A DNA stretch of 64,000 nucleotides, taken from positions 1,178,001 to 1,242,000 of the forward strand of contig NC_065553.1 in assembly GCF_022605725.1 (NCBI RefSeq), given 5' to 3'. Of this stretch, positions 33,741 through 44,605 are shown piece by piece (the first letter of the stretch is position 1; each line of letters starts with the position of its first letter). The position numbers and the translations under genes are program-made. The notes below the pieces were generated by a model. That model ran no database searches. It had not been told where the DNA came from and saw only the letters and a list, made by a program, of their open reading frames with translations. This DNA comes from Anthonomus grandis grandis (taxonomy: Eukaryota; Arthropoda; Insecta; Coleoptera; Curculionidae).

Positions 33741-35965
33741 TAATGAAGAAGTTATTGTTCGTATATTAAAACTGCATAATGAATAATAAGTAAATAATCA
33801 GCCTATTAAAGAATTTAATACCTGAAAATATAAAACATACAGCAAAGAATTATTAAAGAAAATAAGACTTTTGGGTGGTATCTTCTTGGGAATAGTTCAG
33901 TATGGTAATTTTATTCTATATAGGTATTCACAATTTCAAAATATACTCACAAAAAAGCTTAAAATTTATTAAAAAAAATGTCTCCCCAAAGCTCACCAAA
34001 TATCCATCAATTTAGCATGTTACCAGAATGTTTTCTCAAACACTATCTGACACAGACGTTTGATAATTTATGTACGAATTCTTTAAATGATTTGATTGGA
34101 CACCTATTTCACGATTTTCAAAAAAAATAGCAGATTTTGAAAAACATTTATATTTTTCCAAAAGTTTTCACAAAATGTTAGTAGCATAGGACCGAAATCA
34201 TTGACCATTTATATACAGTTTCTTTAAGAAATATGATTTGATTCCTGTTTCAGCATTTTTCAAAATATTTATAAAACATACAAAATTATTAAAAATTTAA
34301 ATTTGTTATTCCCCAAAAACTCACAATATGTCGATGCCTTAAAAGCGACAGAATAGACAACTTTTGAAAATTCGTATTTGAAACGTAGAGAGTTAATTTG
34401 ATGTTCAGGATTTATCAAATTCTGAAAAATTGCTAAAAAAATATATTTTCTTTTATCAATTAAAGACGGATTCTTTAATAGGAATTTTTAAATGTCTTTG
34501 TCATCTAGTTTTCGAGTTTTTTTTTGCAAATTTTTTGTACAATTTTTAAGTAAAAAAAATTCTGATAAGAAACTTAATTTTTTATCTTCAAAATTTACAA
34601 GTATTTTGGAAAATGCTGAAATAGGTGTCTGGTCGAATTAATTAAAGAATTTGTACATGAAGTTTCAAAGTTCTATCACCTCTGACTTTTGAAATTGAGT
34701 CCACATTTTGTAAATTTTTGTTGAATAAAAAATTTAATTTATTAACAATTTTTCGGAGTCTATAACTACTTTCAAAAATGCCCAAACAGGTGTCGAATGA
34801 AATTAATTAAAGAATTTGTATACGAACTTTTTAAGTTCTGTGTTCTGTAGCTTTTGAGTTATTCACATTTTTGAGTTTTTATGGAATACAATTTTTTTTT
34901 TAATACATTTTTGGTAAATATATCTTGAAATTGTGAAAATATCCAATCAAATTATTGTTCAGAAATTAAAAATTTTGAAAGATCTGGGTCATTTGGTTTT
35001 TTGAGTTTTGTGAAATTTTTGCGATAAAGAAAAATTATTTTCACAATTCTGATTTTTAAAATATTTAAAAAAAATGCTAAAACAGGTGTTCAATCGAATT
35101 AAGTACGGTTTATATACGGATTTTTAGAGTTCTATATCCCCTCGTTTTTGGGTTCTGGACACTTGATGATGGGAAATTTAATTTTTTACCAATTTTATAC
35201 TATTTGCATTTTTTTTCGAAAAAATAAAATACTTGTCCAATTAAAGAATAGTATACGAATTCGCAAACGTCTGTGTCATCTGATTTTTAAGTTATGGGTA
35301 TTTTGTTTTTGGGTATATTAACTTTGGGAATTAAAAAATTTCTGATAAAAGAAACTTTTTTTTTTATTTTTTTCATAATTTGTAAATATTTAGGGAAACG
35401 CTGAAATTGGTGTCCAATTGAAGAATTTGTATGCGAATTTTCAAAGTTCTACGATCTTACGCGTTTAAGTTTACACGGATATTTTTAGAAAAAATTTCAA
35501 CAAGTAAGGAATTTTTATACAAATTTTAAAGTTGTGTGTCGTCTCCTATTTGATTTATGGACATTTTTTGAACTTTTTTAACAATTTCTTAGAATGTTTT
35601 GGAAAATGCTGAAACAGGTGTCCAACCAAATCAGTTTAATAATTTTTAGACGGATTTTCAAACGTCTGCGTCTGATCTGATTTTTAAATTATGAACATTA
35701 TATTACACTTTTGGAAATAGAAATTCATAAAAAATTATTTTGTTTAACGATTTTTAAAATTTCCATTTTTTTTTCAAAAACTAAATTACGAGTTTAATTA
35801 AATTAATTGAAGAATCACTATACATATTGTCAAACGTCTGTATTATCGGGTTTTTGAGTTATGGACATTGCAAAATTTTTGTAATAAAATAAAATTCCGT
35901 TGAAAAATTTAACTTTTTAACAATTTTTCAGAATTTGTACTTTAAAAAAAAAAAATCCTGAAATA

Positions 35966-37475
35966 CAGTATCGGACAAAAATAGAGCGACGATACAGTTT
36001 TTTTCTTTTATTAAAAAAGCAAAAATGCAAGAAGAATTAAAACTCTTAATAAAACAAATTCACTCATTAATAAACATATATTTATTACATAACATACCAA
36101 AATTCTTCCGTATAAACAAGATCATAAAAAGAAAAGTTAAATATTTCTATACGACAAAAATTAAGCGACGCTTACAATAAAAATAAAAGAAAACATTATC
36201 AGATTGCGCCCTTAATATTTAGTCCACAAGCCTTTATTTGCGATTACCTGGCGGCACCTTTGAGGCATGGAAGAAATTAAATTATCCATTATATCTTGAT
36301 CAATATTTTTCCATATATTTTTAATTTCTTCACAAATGTACTCTTTGTTTTATAGGTTTTACTTCTGCCTATCCACAATTTCGAACAGGTTTTCGATCGG
36401 GCGATTGGGCTGGTCATTTAAGAATGGCTACCATTCTTTTATACATTTTGCTGTATGTTTTGGATCATTGTCGTGTTGGAAAACAAAACGTAGTGGCATA
36501 TTCCATTCCGCATAAGGTAGCATAACATTTTCAAGGATATATTTATACTTAAACCTATCCATAATGCCCTCAATTTGGTAAATTGGTCCCATTTCATAGC
36601 CAGAGAAACAACCCCACACTAACACGTTGCCACCTCTATGTTTTACAGTACCTTGGACATCTTTGGGTCAAGTCTTTTACCTACAATACAACGAACATAT
36701 TGAACACCATCACTTTTATACAAATTAAACTTTGACTCATCACTAAAAAGTACTTTTTTCCATTGCTCTGGTGTCCAGTGAGCATGTTGTTCTGCATACA
36801 GAAGACGTGCTTTAATACTCTTCTTACTAAGAAGCGGTTTTTTGGCAGGTTTGCATGCTTTTAAGCTTGCTTCAACTAGTCTGCGCTGTATCGTTCGAGA
36901 GAGAACATTAGAGCCCCCAGCTTCAGCCAGAATTTGCTTTGCTAACAGAAAAGGATTTGCCTGGGAGATCCTTTTAATTTTTCTATCCAGTTTCTTTGAA
37001 GTTTTTCTCGGTCTACCCGTCTGTTTTCGGTTAACTACTTTTCCTCTAATTCGATAGTTTTGAATGGTCCTCGACACAACAGATTTTGAAACCCTTAGTT
37101 CTTATTTTATTACGTATTGTGGTGCTCCCACCTTATACCATGCAATAATTCTTTCTTTAAGATCAATAGAAAAACTTTTACCACGAGGCATTTTTAAACA
37201 AAATATAGATTTGATATCGACCAAAACCCATCTTTATGTACTAATGGTATGAACAATATCGATCAAGTCGCTTTATTTTTGTCCATGAAAAAATGCATAA
37301 AAACATACAACAATTTACTAATCTCTTGCTATTCATCACAAGAGGCAAAAAATGTTTAAATACGATTAACAAAGGTATGTACTGATACTACAAAATTGTT
37401 CCTAATTATACGAGGTATACAGTCACAAAGTTTGTTAGGAATATTATAGCGTCGCTTAATTTTTGTCCGATACTG
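35966..37475 (-). mobile_element. Tc1 DD34E transposon 2, IR/DR ends, inserted in the satellite
   Basis: Ends CAGTATCGGACAAAAAT and inverse ATTTTTGTCCGATACTG, with TA at 35964-35965 and 37476-37477. Removing it restores GAAATAGGTGTCC, a word found in neighbouring satellite units, so the insertion point is exact. A second inner repeat (ACAAAAATTAAGCGACG at about 36154, inverse near 37268) gives an IR/DR structure. Length 1.5 kb, normal for Tc1. Confidence 0.9.
36212..37191 (-). pseudogene. Tc1 DD34E transposase, several lesions
   Basis: Begins MPRGKSFSIDLKERIIAWYK. A stop and frame change follow near 37090, then the second DNA-binding part (RTIQNYRIRGKVVNRKQTGR, an AT-hook-like RPRKTSKKLDRK). 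Core: FSDESKFNLYKSDG (first Asp), FQHDNDPKHTAK (second). The Glu region is damaged: WPAQSPDRKPVRN where Tc1 has WPSQSPDLNPIEN. Ends SMPQRCRQVIANKGLWTKY. About 325 codons in all, usual for Tc1. Breaks at about 37085, 36635 and 36400 make it inactive. Confidence 0.88.
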
Positions 37476-37904
37476 TAGGTGTCCAATTAAATCAATTAAA
37501 GGATCTATATACCAATTTTAAGACGTCTGTGTCATTTAGTTTTTAGTCATTTAATTATTGACATTTTGTGAAATTTTGAGGCTACAAATTATTTTTTTTT
37601 TATTTCACAAAATGTTCATAACTCAAAACACCAAATGACCCAGATATTTCAAAATTTATAGTTTTTTGAAAGTAATTTAATTGGATATATCTACAATTTC
37701 AAAATATATTAATAAAAAATGCTTAAGATTTATTTAAAAAAATGATTTTTTTATTGCCCAAAAACTCACAAAATTTATATAACTCAAAAGCGACAGAACA
37801 TTGAATTTTGAAAATTTCTATACAAAATCTTTAATCAATTCATTTAGACACCTATTTCAGTATTTTTCAAAATATTCACGAGAGTCCACTATTACTATTA
37901 AAAA

Positions 37905-38230
37905 TTAAAAATAATTCTTGGCTATCGGTATGTCCTTCTTTAGTGCCTTACATCATTACTTGCCAATTAAATAACTGGCATTTATTTCGAACCTGTGTAA
38001 TGAAAAGGTTATTGTCTGTATATTAAATCAGCCTATTAAAGAATTTATTACCTAAAATATAAAACATACAGCAAAGAGTTATTAAAGAAAATAAGACTTT
38101 TGGGTCGTATCTTCTTAGGAATAGTTTAGTATTGCTCGCCCAGTATGGTAATTTTATTCTATATATTCACAATTTTAAAATATATGCACACAAAAGCTTA
38201 AAATTTATGAAAACATTTTTTACTCCCCAA
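37905..38230. repeat. Duplicated segment, copy 2 (transposon-free)
   Basis: Matches 31157-31248 joined to 33741-33990. At the junction it reads CGAACCTGTGTAATGAA where the filled copy has CGAACCTA, the element, then TAATGAAG. Either an original site that has mutated or a scar after excision: CTGTGTA is one base from the element's right end plus TA. Confidence 0.7.
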
Positions 38231-41194
38231 AGCTCACCAAATATCGATTAATTTAGCATATTACCAGAATGTTTTCTCAAAAAATCTTTAACTCAAAAAC
38301 TAGCTGACACAGACGTTTAACAATTTGTATACGAATTCTTTAATTAGACACCTATTAAAAATTTGTATATGGGCTCTTTAATTGAATTGATTGGACACCT
38401 ATTTCAGAATTTTCCAAAAAAGTTACAAATTCTGGAAAATTGTTAAAGAATTACATGTTTCATGATTTTTCAAAAAAACATTTACAATTTCTGAAAAATT
38501 GTTAAAAATATTTTCAAAATGTAAAACCAGAAGAACCAGACGTATAAACTTGCATACACATTTTTTGATTAATTAATTTGTCAATATGTCAATTGTATTA
38601 ATTTTAATTAAAACTCAGTAAATCGGCATTCAACATTAGACCATCTAAAAAAATGTAAATTTTCTTTAGTTATTTGTTAAACCCTTTTAATAATCTGAAT
38701 TTAACTAACTCATTTAGAAAGCCCTTAAACCACATTCAGATCATAAAACTGTTTCCCAACAAAAAAATCTTAAAAAATCTACAACCCACATTAACTTAAT
38801 TAAGTTCTAATTTTAAATTTCAACCCTATCCCCTAATCTAATCTTCCAAAACTGTAATTATATCATTTAATCTGTGTACACCGACCCATTTAAGCAATAA
38901 ATTCTAGTTAACATTCAAATATGTTTTAAACCAATCAGGAACAGTTGAAGCATCGCGTTGAGCAGGATTACGATTGACAATGACAGAAGTATCTGTGAAA
39001 TGACAGATACGTTTCAAAGACGATGTAATAGCAAACTGATCGCTTGCATCATCTCTCACACCCAACACAGTGTTAAATAATTATTGTTTTAATAATAAGG
39101 AGAATTGTGTACGTTTTAGGATAGTCGTTTATATTGCAAAAGCATAGATGGTAGAATTGTTATTAAATGATCAAGTAGTACAAAATCGGATATTGCGGCA
39201 GATATGAGGTTGTTACTTTTTTGTAAGGAATTATTGTGGTTGTAAAGAATCAGGAAACAAGGAAAAAAATTATTTTTTATCGAGTTTTAATAATATGCCG
39301 CAAGGAAGTGGGTAGAATATAGAATTGAAGATGTTTTTTCCCACAAAATGTCCATAATTCAAAAAACAGATGACACAAACGTTTGAGAATTTATATATTC
39401 TTCAATTGATTTAATTCAACACCTATTTCAGGGTTTCCAGAAAATATTACAAATACCAAGAAATTGTTAAAAAATTAAATTTTTCTAACAATTTTTTTCC
39501 TTAAGAGTTTTACAAAATGCTCATATCTCAGAAAATAAATGACAGAAAACTTTGAAAATTTGCACACAGGTTTTTTACTTGATTTAATTTGAAGCCTATT
39601 TCAGCATTTTACAAAATATTGACAATTTGTGAATCAATATATTTTTTCCGATTAATTATCATAGTGTTCATAACTCAATCAAGCTAAAACAAACAGTTGA
39701 AAAATGGCATGCAGATTTTTCAAGTGATTTGATTGGACATCTGTTTTAGTATTTTTGAAAATATCTGGAAAATTGTTAAAAAAAATTAATTTTTTATGAG
39801 AATTTTTTATCCCAAAACTTTTTAAAATGCAATAATTCAAAAAGTTGAGAGCTAAAAGTTTTTAAAATGTGTGTACAAATTAATTTTTAGGATTAACAAA
39901 TTTTGGAAAATTGTTAAACGATTAGACGCCTATTTTAGCATTTTTTTGGAAATTACTAAATGGTTGTTAAAAATTACGTTTTTTAGTAGTTTTTTTGTTC
40001 AAAAAATTGTCACAAAACGTACTAAGTCGAGGATATTTTTCAAAATGACAAATATCTGAATAATTGTTAAAAAATTTAATTCACACAAAATTTTGATACA
40101 AGTTTCTCTTTCTTTTCAAATTCGTTCTTTTATTCGATTTCATTCGTTCTATTCAAATTATTTAATTAATGGGTGCATTTTGATGCGTTCGGCATTTGAC
40201 AATTCACGAAAAATTATCATGTTTTTTTCCCATAAATTGCCACAATTGTCAGAATTTTTGCTATGAATTATAAAAAATTGAAATTGAAAAAATATGAAAT
40301 TTTTTTATTAATTTCAAAAGGTGTCCGTAACCCGAGATTAAAGGGACACGGTTTAACAAAAATTTCTGTACATATTCTTTACTTCATTCGATTCGACAGC
40401 TGTTTCACTATTTTTTAAAATATTGATAAACTTTCAAAAATTGTTAATAAATTAATTTTTTCATGAAATGTTGTTAAAAATTAATAATCATAATCTTTAT
40501 TAACAAATATTAACAGCAAAAAAAATAGAAAGACAGAATCAGACTAAGCCATAAGTCATAACGCAGATTACATGTTTTAAAGGTTGCACATAGATTTCGT
40601 AATGGATTTGATGAAACCCCTATTTTGAAATTTTTCTAAATTTTGACGAATTGTGATTTTTTTTAATATTTCAAAATATTTATTTTATACAAAATAACTG
40701 TAACTCTCAATACAAATTACGCAGTTTTTTGAAAATGTGTATACAGATTTTTAGTTGTTTTAGTTGGACACTTATTAAGAGATTGTCAAAGAATCAGGGT
40801 TTGCTTTAACGATTATTTTAAGAAAACAATCAAAAACTTTTTTTTTGTTTATTTTCACAATATTTCTTCTTCATTTTATATAAATTAATAAACAGTATAG
40901 GTAAAGCTTGCAACTCTGTATCTGCTACAATTCCCTGTTTACAATTTAAAAATGATAACAATACAACAATACTCCATATCTATGCTTTTCAAAATTGGTT
41001 ATAACAGGAAAGGTTCAATAAGTCTCTATGTATAGAATCTCTTGTAAACATAAAAACGATATATTTTTGTAAACTTTCCTGTTCGGAAATAATTACACAA
41101 GAAACTTGGTTTTGTTGCACGTTTGTTTTGTGTGTTTTTTGTTTTTTTTTTTTTTGAAGTCAATATTAAATATTTTTTTTATTTTTTTTTTTAG

Positions 41195-41233
41195 TACGAG
41201 AAACGATCCGTTGTGATCTTAAGGAAGTTTTGA
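41195..41233 (+). CDS. Weak candidate terminal exon (12 codons)
   Basis: A long T-run and TTTTTTTTTTAG precede TACGAGAAACGATCCG, which in phase 0 (matching exon F) reads YEKRSVVILRKF and then stops. Splice tract and phase are consistent, but a random short frame would do as well. No polyadenylation signal close by. Confidence 0.15.
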   Translation, partial: YEKRSVVILRKF

Positions 41234-42330
41234 AACCAAGTTTTCCGTGATTGTACAGTATTTCGGTAAAGGGTAAACTACTAATTTTCATTGTTTTGTA
41301 CGAGATGAGCTAATTAAAACTGCCCTGTTAACTGAAAAAAATATGTATAATTCTAACTATTATTTGACATTCCATATGTAAGCCATAGTAATTATTACTA
41401 ACGTTTATGTTTTATTGTAAAAAAATGTTATATTATTATTTTGGCATTAGGAAATCATTTTAATAGAATCAGAACTTGACCTAAAATCCTATATGTTGAC
41501 GTGTTTTTTTTTTTAGTTTTGGTCGTGGCTTTTAACGTAGAAAGGACAATTAGAGAAACCCAAATGCGCGTAATTGAATGATAACTGGGTTCGCAAAGTA
41601 GCCACCTCGGCGCTGTTGGTCAGAAGTGTACCTTGCTCTGATTGGCTACTCTGTATGAGGCCGTATTACTGTTTTATATAACAACAACACTATCAACGGT
41701 CAAAAGGTGGGTTGAGCCATTCAGAGTGAGGTTTTTTGTCAGAGTTGGACACTTCTGGGTAACAGCGCCAATGTGCCTACTTTCTGAAACTAGTTTTAGT
41801 TGCACGCTTTGCATACCGGTCAGTCTCTTTACATGTATGTAGTCTCCTTGGAAATTGCATAAGTAAAGTGAACAACAGGCATGTTCTAAATTATTCTATT
41901 TTACCGGTTCTTTTTTTACCGTCCGGCATTTTGAATTTGGCAACTATGACATGTATGCCAAAAGATGGCGTCCAGTTGCAAACTCTTGCCTTAGCCACGC
42001 CCATTGAAAAAAAAAAACAACGAATCTACAGTTGGGAAGGGGGAATTTTTAAGGCACTTACTGTCACAAATTTTATCACAAAACCTGATGAAGTTCCTAT
42101 GTATTAGGTCAGGGTCCTCGTTTATACCGGATGTTTTTTTATTTAAAAAAAAACATATTTGGCAACACATTCAATATGTCTCCGATAAATTTTTACATAT
42201 TTCGATGGAAATTCACATTCTGAATGGAATAAAAGCTCACGTGACGACTTTTGACATTTGTTATTTTAAAATATTTAAATTTGAATGCGGCATGACTATC
42301 ATCATAGTTCTAAGTGTCCTTGATTAAAAA
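41234..42330. other. Non-repeat stretch with GC-richer core
   Basis: 41520-42110 is less AT-rich than its surroundings and free of recognisable transposon sequence. It includes TTTTATATAACAAC at about 41671 and GATTGGCT (CCAAT-type) at about 41640. This could be promoter-like, but no transcript start is supported. Confidence 0.2.
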
Positions 42331-42522
42331 TTAGAAAATTTACTCTAGCCGTGGCACATTAGATTGGCACTTAAATACGTCAAGCCATTACTTTCAATAT
42401 TTCCAAGCCTCCTTGATTATTTTAATATAGTCTGGGCACGCTAGATTCACATTTTAATATTAGTACCGTTTATTTTCCGAGGCCTCATTAACTGTTTTAA
42501 CTTAGTCAAGGCAAGCTATAAC
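42331..42522. repeat. Degenerate dispersed/tandem repeat of about 85 bp
   Basis: Words such as GGCA(T/C)GCTAGATT, TTTAAATA(C/T)GTCA, CATTACTTTCAATATTT and GACTGTTTTAACTTAGTCA recur here about twice, again at 53395-53560, and once after the hAT element (GTCATGGCACGTTAGATT at 54873). The DD41D, hammerhead, copia and hAT insertions have split one original array. Confidence 0.55.
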
Positions 42523-43016
42523 TATACAGGGTGCCTCCGATTAAGTCGGCACTATTGGTATCTTTGTTAATATTTAAGATACAGGGTCGGTTAAATTAGC
42601 AAACTAGTAGGATTTTTTCTGTTGATTAAAATGGTGAGAACAGAAAAAAAATTGAACATCGCGTTTTCTTTTGTTAAATGGAATCCCCTGTATATTTTTA
42701 CATAAATCTAAATATAATAATTTTCTTAATAAAAAAGCTTATTTACACTAATAGCCTAAACCTAAAAATAACAAAGTTATAGCGATACTAATAATTTTGT
42801 CAAATTTAGGCAAGTTGGCTTTGAAATAAATAACATCAAGTAAAACTGCTAATTTACAATAAATGAGCAAAAACATCGCCATCTCGTTCAATAAATTTCT
42901 GAGCACACTTAAGCACACGTCTTGTAGCTTTTAAGATTGATATTCGATCTATTGATCCAATTATTTGCCTAATATGTGTTTGAAGTTCATCAACGGTTCT
43001 GTATTTTTTTATACAC

Positions 43017-43345
43017 TTAATTTTTTATGTAACCCCAAAAATAAAAATCTAGAGGGGTTAGGTCTGGTGACCTAGGTGGCCATCGAATCGGGCCACGTGT
43101 TGCAATCCATTTATCGTCAAACAGTCTATTAAGTAATAATCTTACATCATTTAGTTGATGGGGAGGTGCTCCATCCTGTTGAAAATAGATTTGTTGCCGT
43201 CTCTCCAAGTTAACATTATCCAAATAATTTTCCAGCGCTCCAGATAATATGAGATCAACATAGGTCCTATTAATTGGCTTCCTATTAAGCCGCACCAAAC
43301 GTTTATACTAAATTGATTTTGAGGATTTCTGGGATCAGTAAGGAA
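43017..43345 (-). pseudogene. DD41D transposon 3 transposase, C-terminal part
   Basis: From the insertion point: NPRNPQNQFSINVWCGLIG, then YFQQDGAPPHQLND (second Asp) and WPPRSPDLTPLDFYFWGYIK (third Asp), 41 residues apart. Ends in a short C-terminus with a frame change near 43017; the downstream frame continues toward 42900 (IRQIIGSIDRISILKATRRV). Confidence 0.85.
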
Positions 43346-43349
43346 TAGT

Positions 43350-43475
43350 ATATTGTATACCTAGTAGGAAAAGCTTAACATTCCCGGGCGATCGTAAAAA
43401 TTGCCAGTCGAGGCGCAAGCTGAGACTGGCAATACGGAAACCGGGAATGTGGCTTTTCCTACGAGGTCTACATAC
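43350..43475. repeat. Large hairpin at the left of the Crypton insertion
   Basis: GTAGGAAAAGC...AACATTCCCGG pairs with CCGGGAATGT...GCTTTTCCTACG about 60 bases away. Inside, ATTGCCAGTC pairs with GACTGGCAAT. A nested, GC-richer double hairpin next to the recombinase gene; could be a recombination or regulatory site. Confidence 0.6.
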
Positions 43476-43718
43476 TATTTTTCCGAAAATCGGGAATCAT
43501 TAAAATTACGGTAAATTATTACTAATCATGTTAAAAATTTTAAATCAACATTATTATTTTTCCCTTAAATAAAAGAAGCCATGAAACATTGTTTTGTAAC
43601 TACGGAAACGAAGTACATAATTTTAAATTGTCAAACTTGACGAGTGAAAAGTTTATTTGTGGCGTCTTTCCAAAGTGTTGATTTTTAAACGTTTTAAAAA
43701 GCCAAAGTAACGTGTAAA

Positions 43719-44455
43719 ATGATGAGTGATAATGACTGTTCCATTTCTGAAACCCTCCCAGAACTTACGGAGGCAATGAATGCTGCATCATTGGAATTGT
43801 TACCAATAAAATCTAGAAATAAGTATAACTATGCATACAACCGCTTCATGGACTACCGTACGAATAAAAATGTAACTTCTTTCTCGGAAAATGTTGTAAT
43901 GGCATACTTCTTGGAACTTGGTTCCAAGATGAATTCTTCAACTTTATGGGCCAATTATTCAATGCTGAAGGCAACCCTTGCAATTAGAGATGATGTGGAT
44001 ATATCTGAATATTCAAAACTTCGGGCATTCCTGAAACAACAAGCACATGCCTATAAGCCAAAAAAATCCAAGATTTTAACTAAAGAAGAAATAAACAAAT
44101 TTATTCAGGAAGCTCCAGACAAGGAATATTTAATGATTAAGGTAACTTACAAAACTTCAAATTATATTTGGATTCTTTACATGCTTATTTATTGTTGTAG
44201 GTAGCTGTAATATTTGGAATTTCCGGAGCTTGCAGAATGGACGAGCTGGTTAAAATGACTGTACAAGATATACAAGACCTACTATCTAAACTTTTAGTTA
44301 CCATACCGGATTCAAAAACCAATACATCAAGATCATTTATAGTAATAGTTATTGTCATACAAATAAAATTATTAGTTTGGAAAATATTCAACAAAATAAT
44401 GCTATTAGTTCCCAAGTTCTTCCAGTTTTCAATACTTGTACTAATTGTCAAATAA
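43719..44455 (+). pseudogene. Crypton tyrosine recombinase, two exons, catalytic C-terminus deleted
   Basis: Exon 1 (43719-44141) reads ALPEL-type start (SETLPELTEAMNAASLELLP), then SRNKYNYAYNRFMDYRTNKN, an N-terminal core-binding domain, and the ILTKEEINKFIQEAPDKEY linker. A 59-nt intron (44142-44200, GTAACT...TTGTAG) follows. Exon 2 reads VAVIFGISGACRMDELVKMT, with the first catalytic Arg in GACRxxEL, and ends around KTNTSRSF. The rest, which should carry His-x-x-Arg and the nucleophilic Tyr, is missing. Shortly after, another frame (44370-44480) shows SSQVLPVFNTCTNCQITVNI, the usual Cys/Asn tail, so an internal deletion joined these parts out of frame. AATAAA lies at 44529. Confidence 0.8.
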
Positions 44456-44605
44456 CAGTAAATATAATAAATAATAAGTAATAATTTTAAAATATAATGT
44501 TAACCTTGTTTGTGCTGAAAGTTTTAAAAATAAAATTGTTTAGGAAAAAGCCTGTTCGCATTTATGTTCTAAAGTTTACTGTATGGAAATAACATTTCCT
44601 TACAG

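Larger units (their letters stand above)
30660..41000. repeat. Long degenerate satellite-like array, unit about 145-177 bp
   Basis: The recurring order is: TTTAATTNATTNAATTNGACACC, TATTTCAGCATTTTC, AAAATATTTACAAATTCTG, AAAAATTGTTAAAAAATT, then a CATAACTCAAAAAC word and ACAGACGTTT. It covers 30660-31160, 33990-35965, 37476-40750 and pieces between, interrupted by the transposons at 31249 and 35966 and by a unique segment around 38580-39300. Units in 34600-37600 are in the opposite orientation to those before and after. Copies are divergent. Sits in one host intron or beyond the gene. Confidence 0.7.

Noticed and set aside
42004..42327. 107-codon frame
   Set aside because: AT-rich chance frame without motifs, next to a degenerate repeat.
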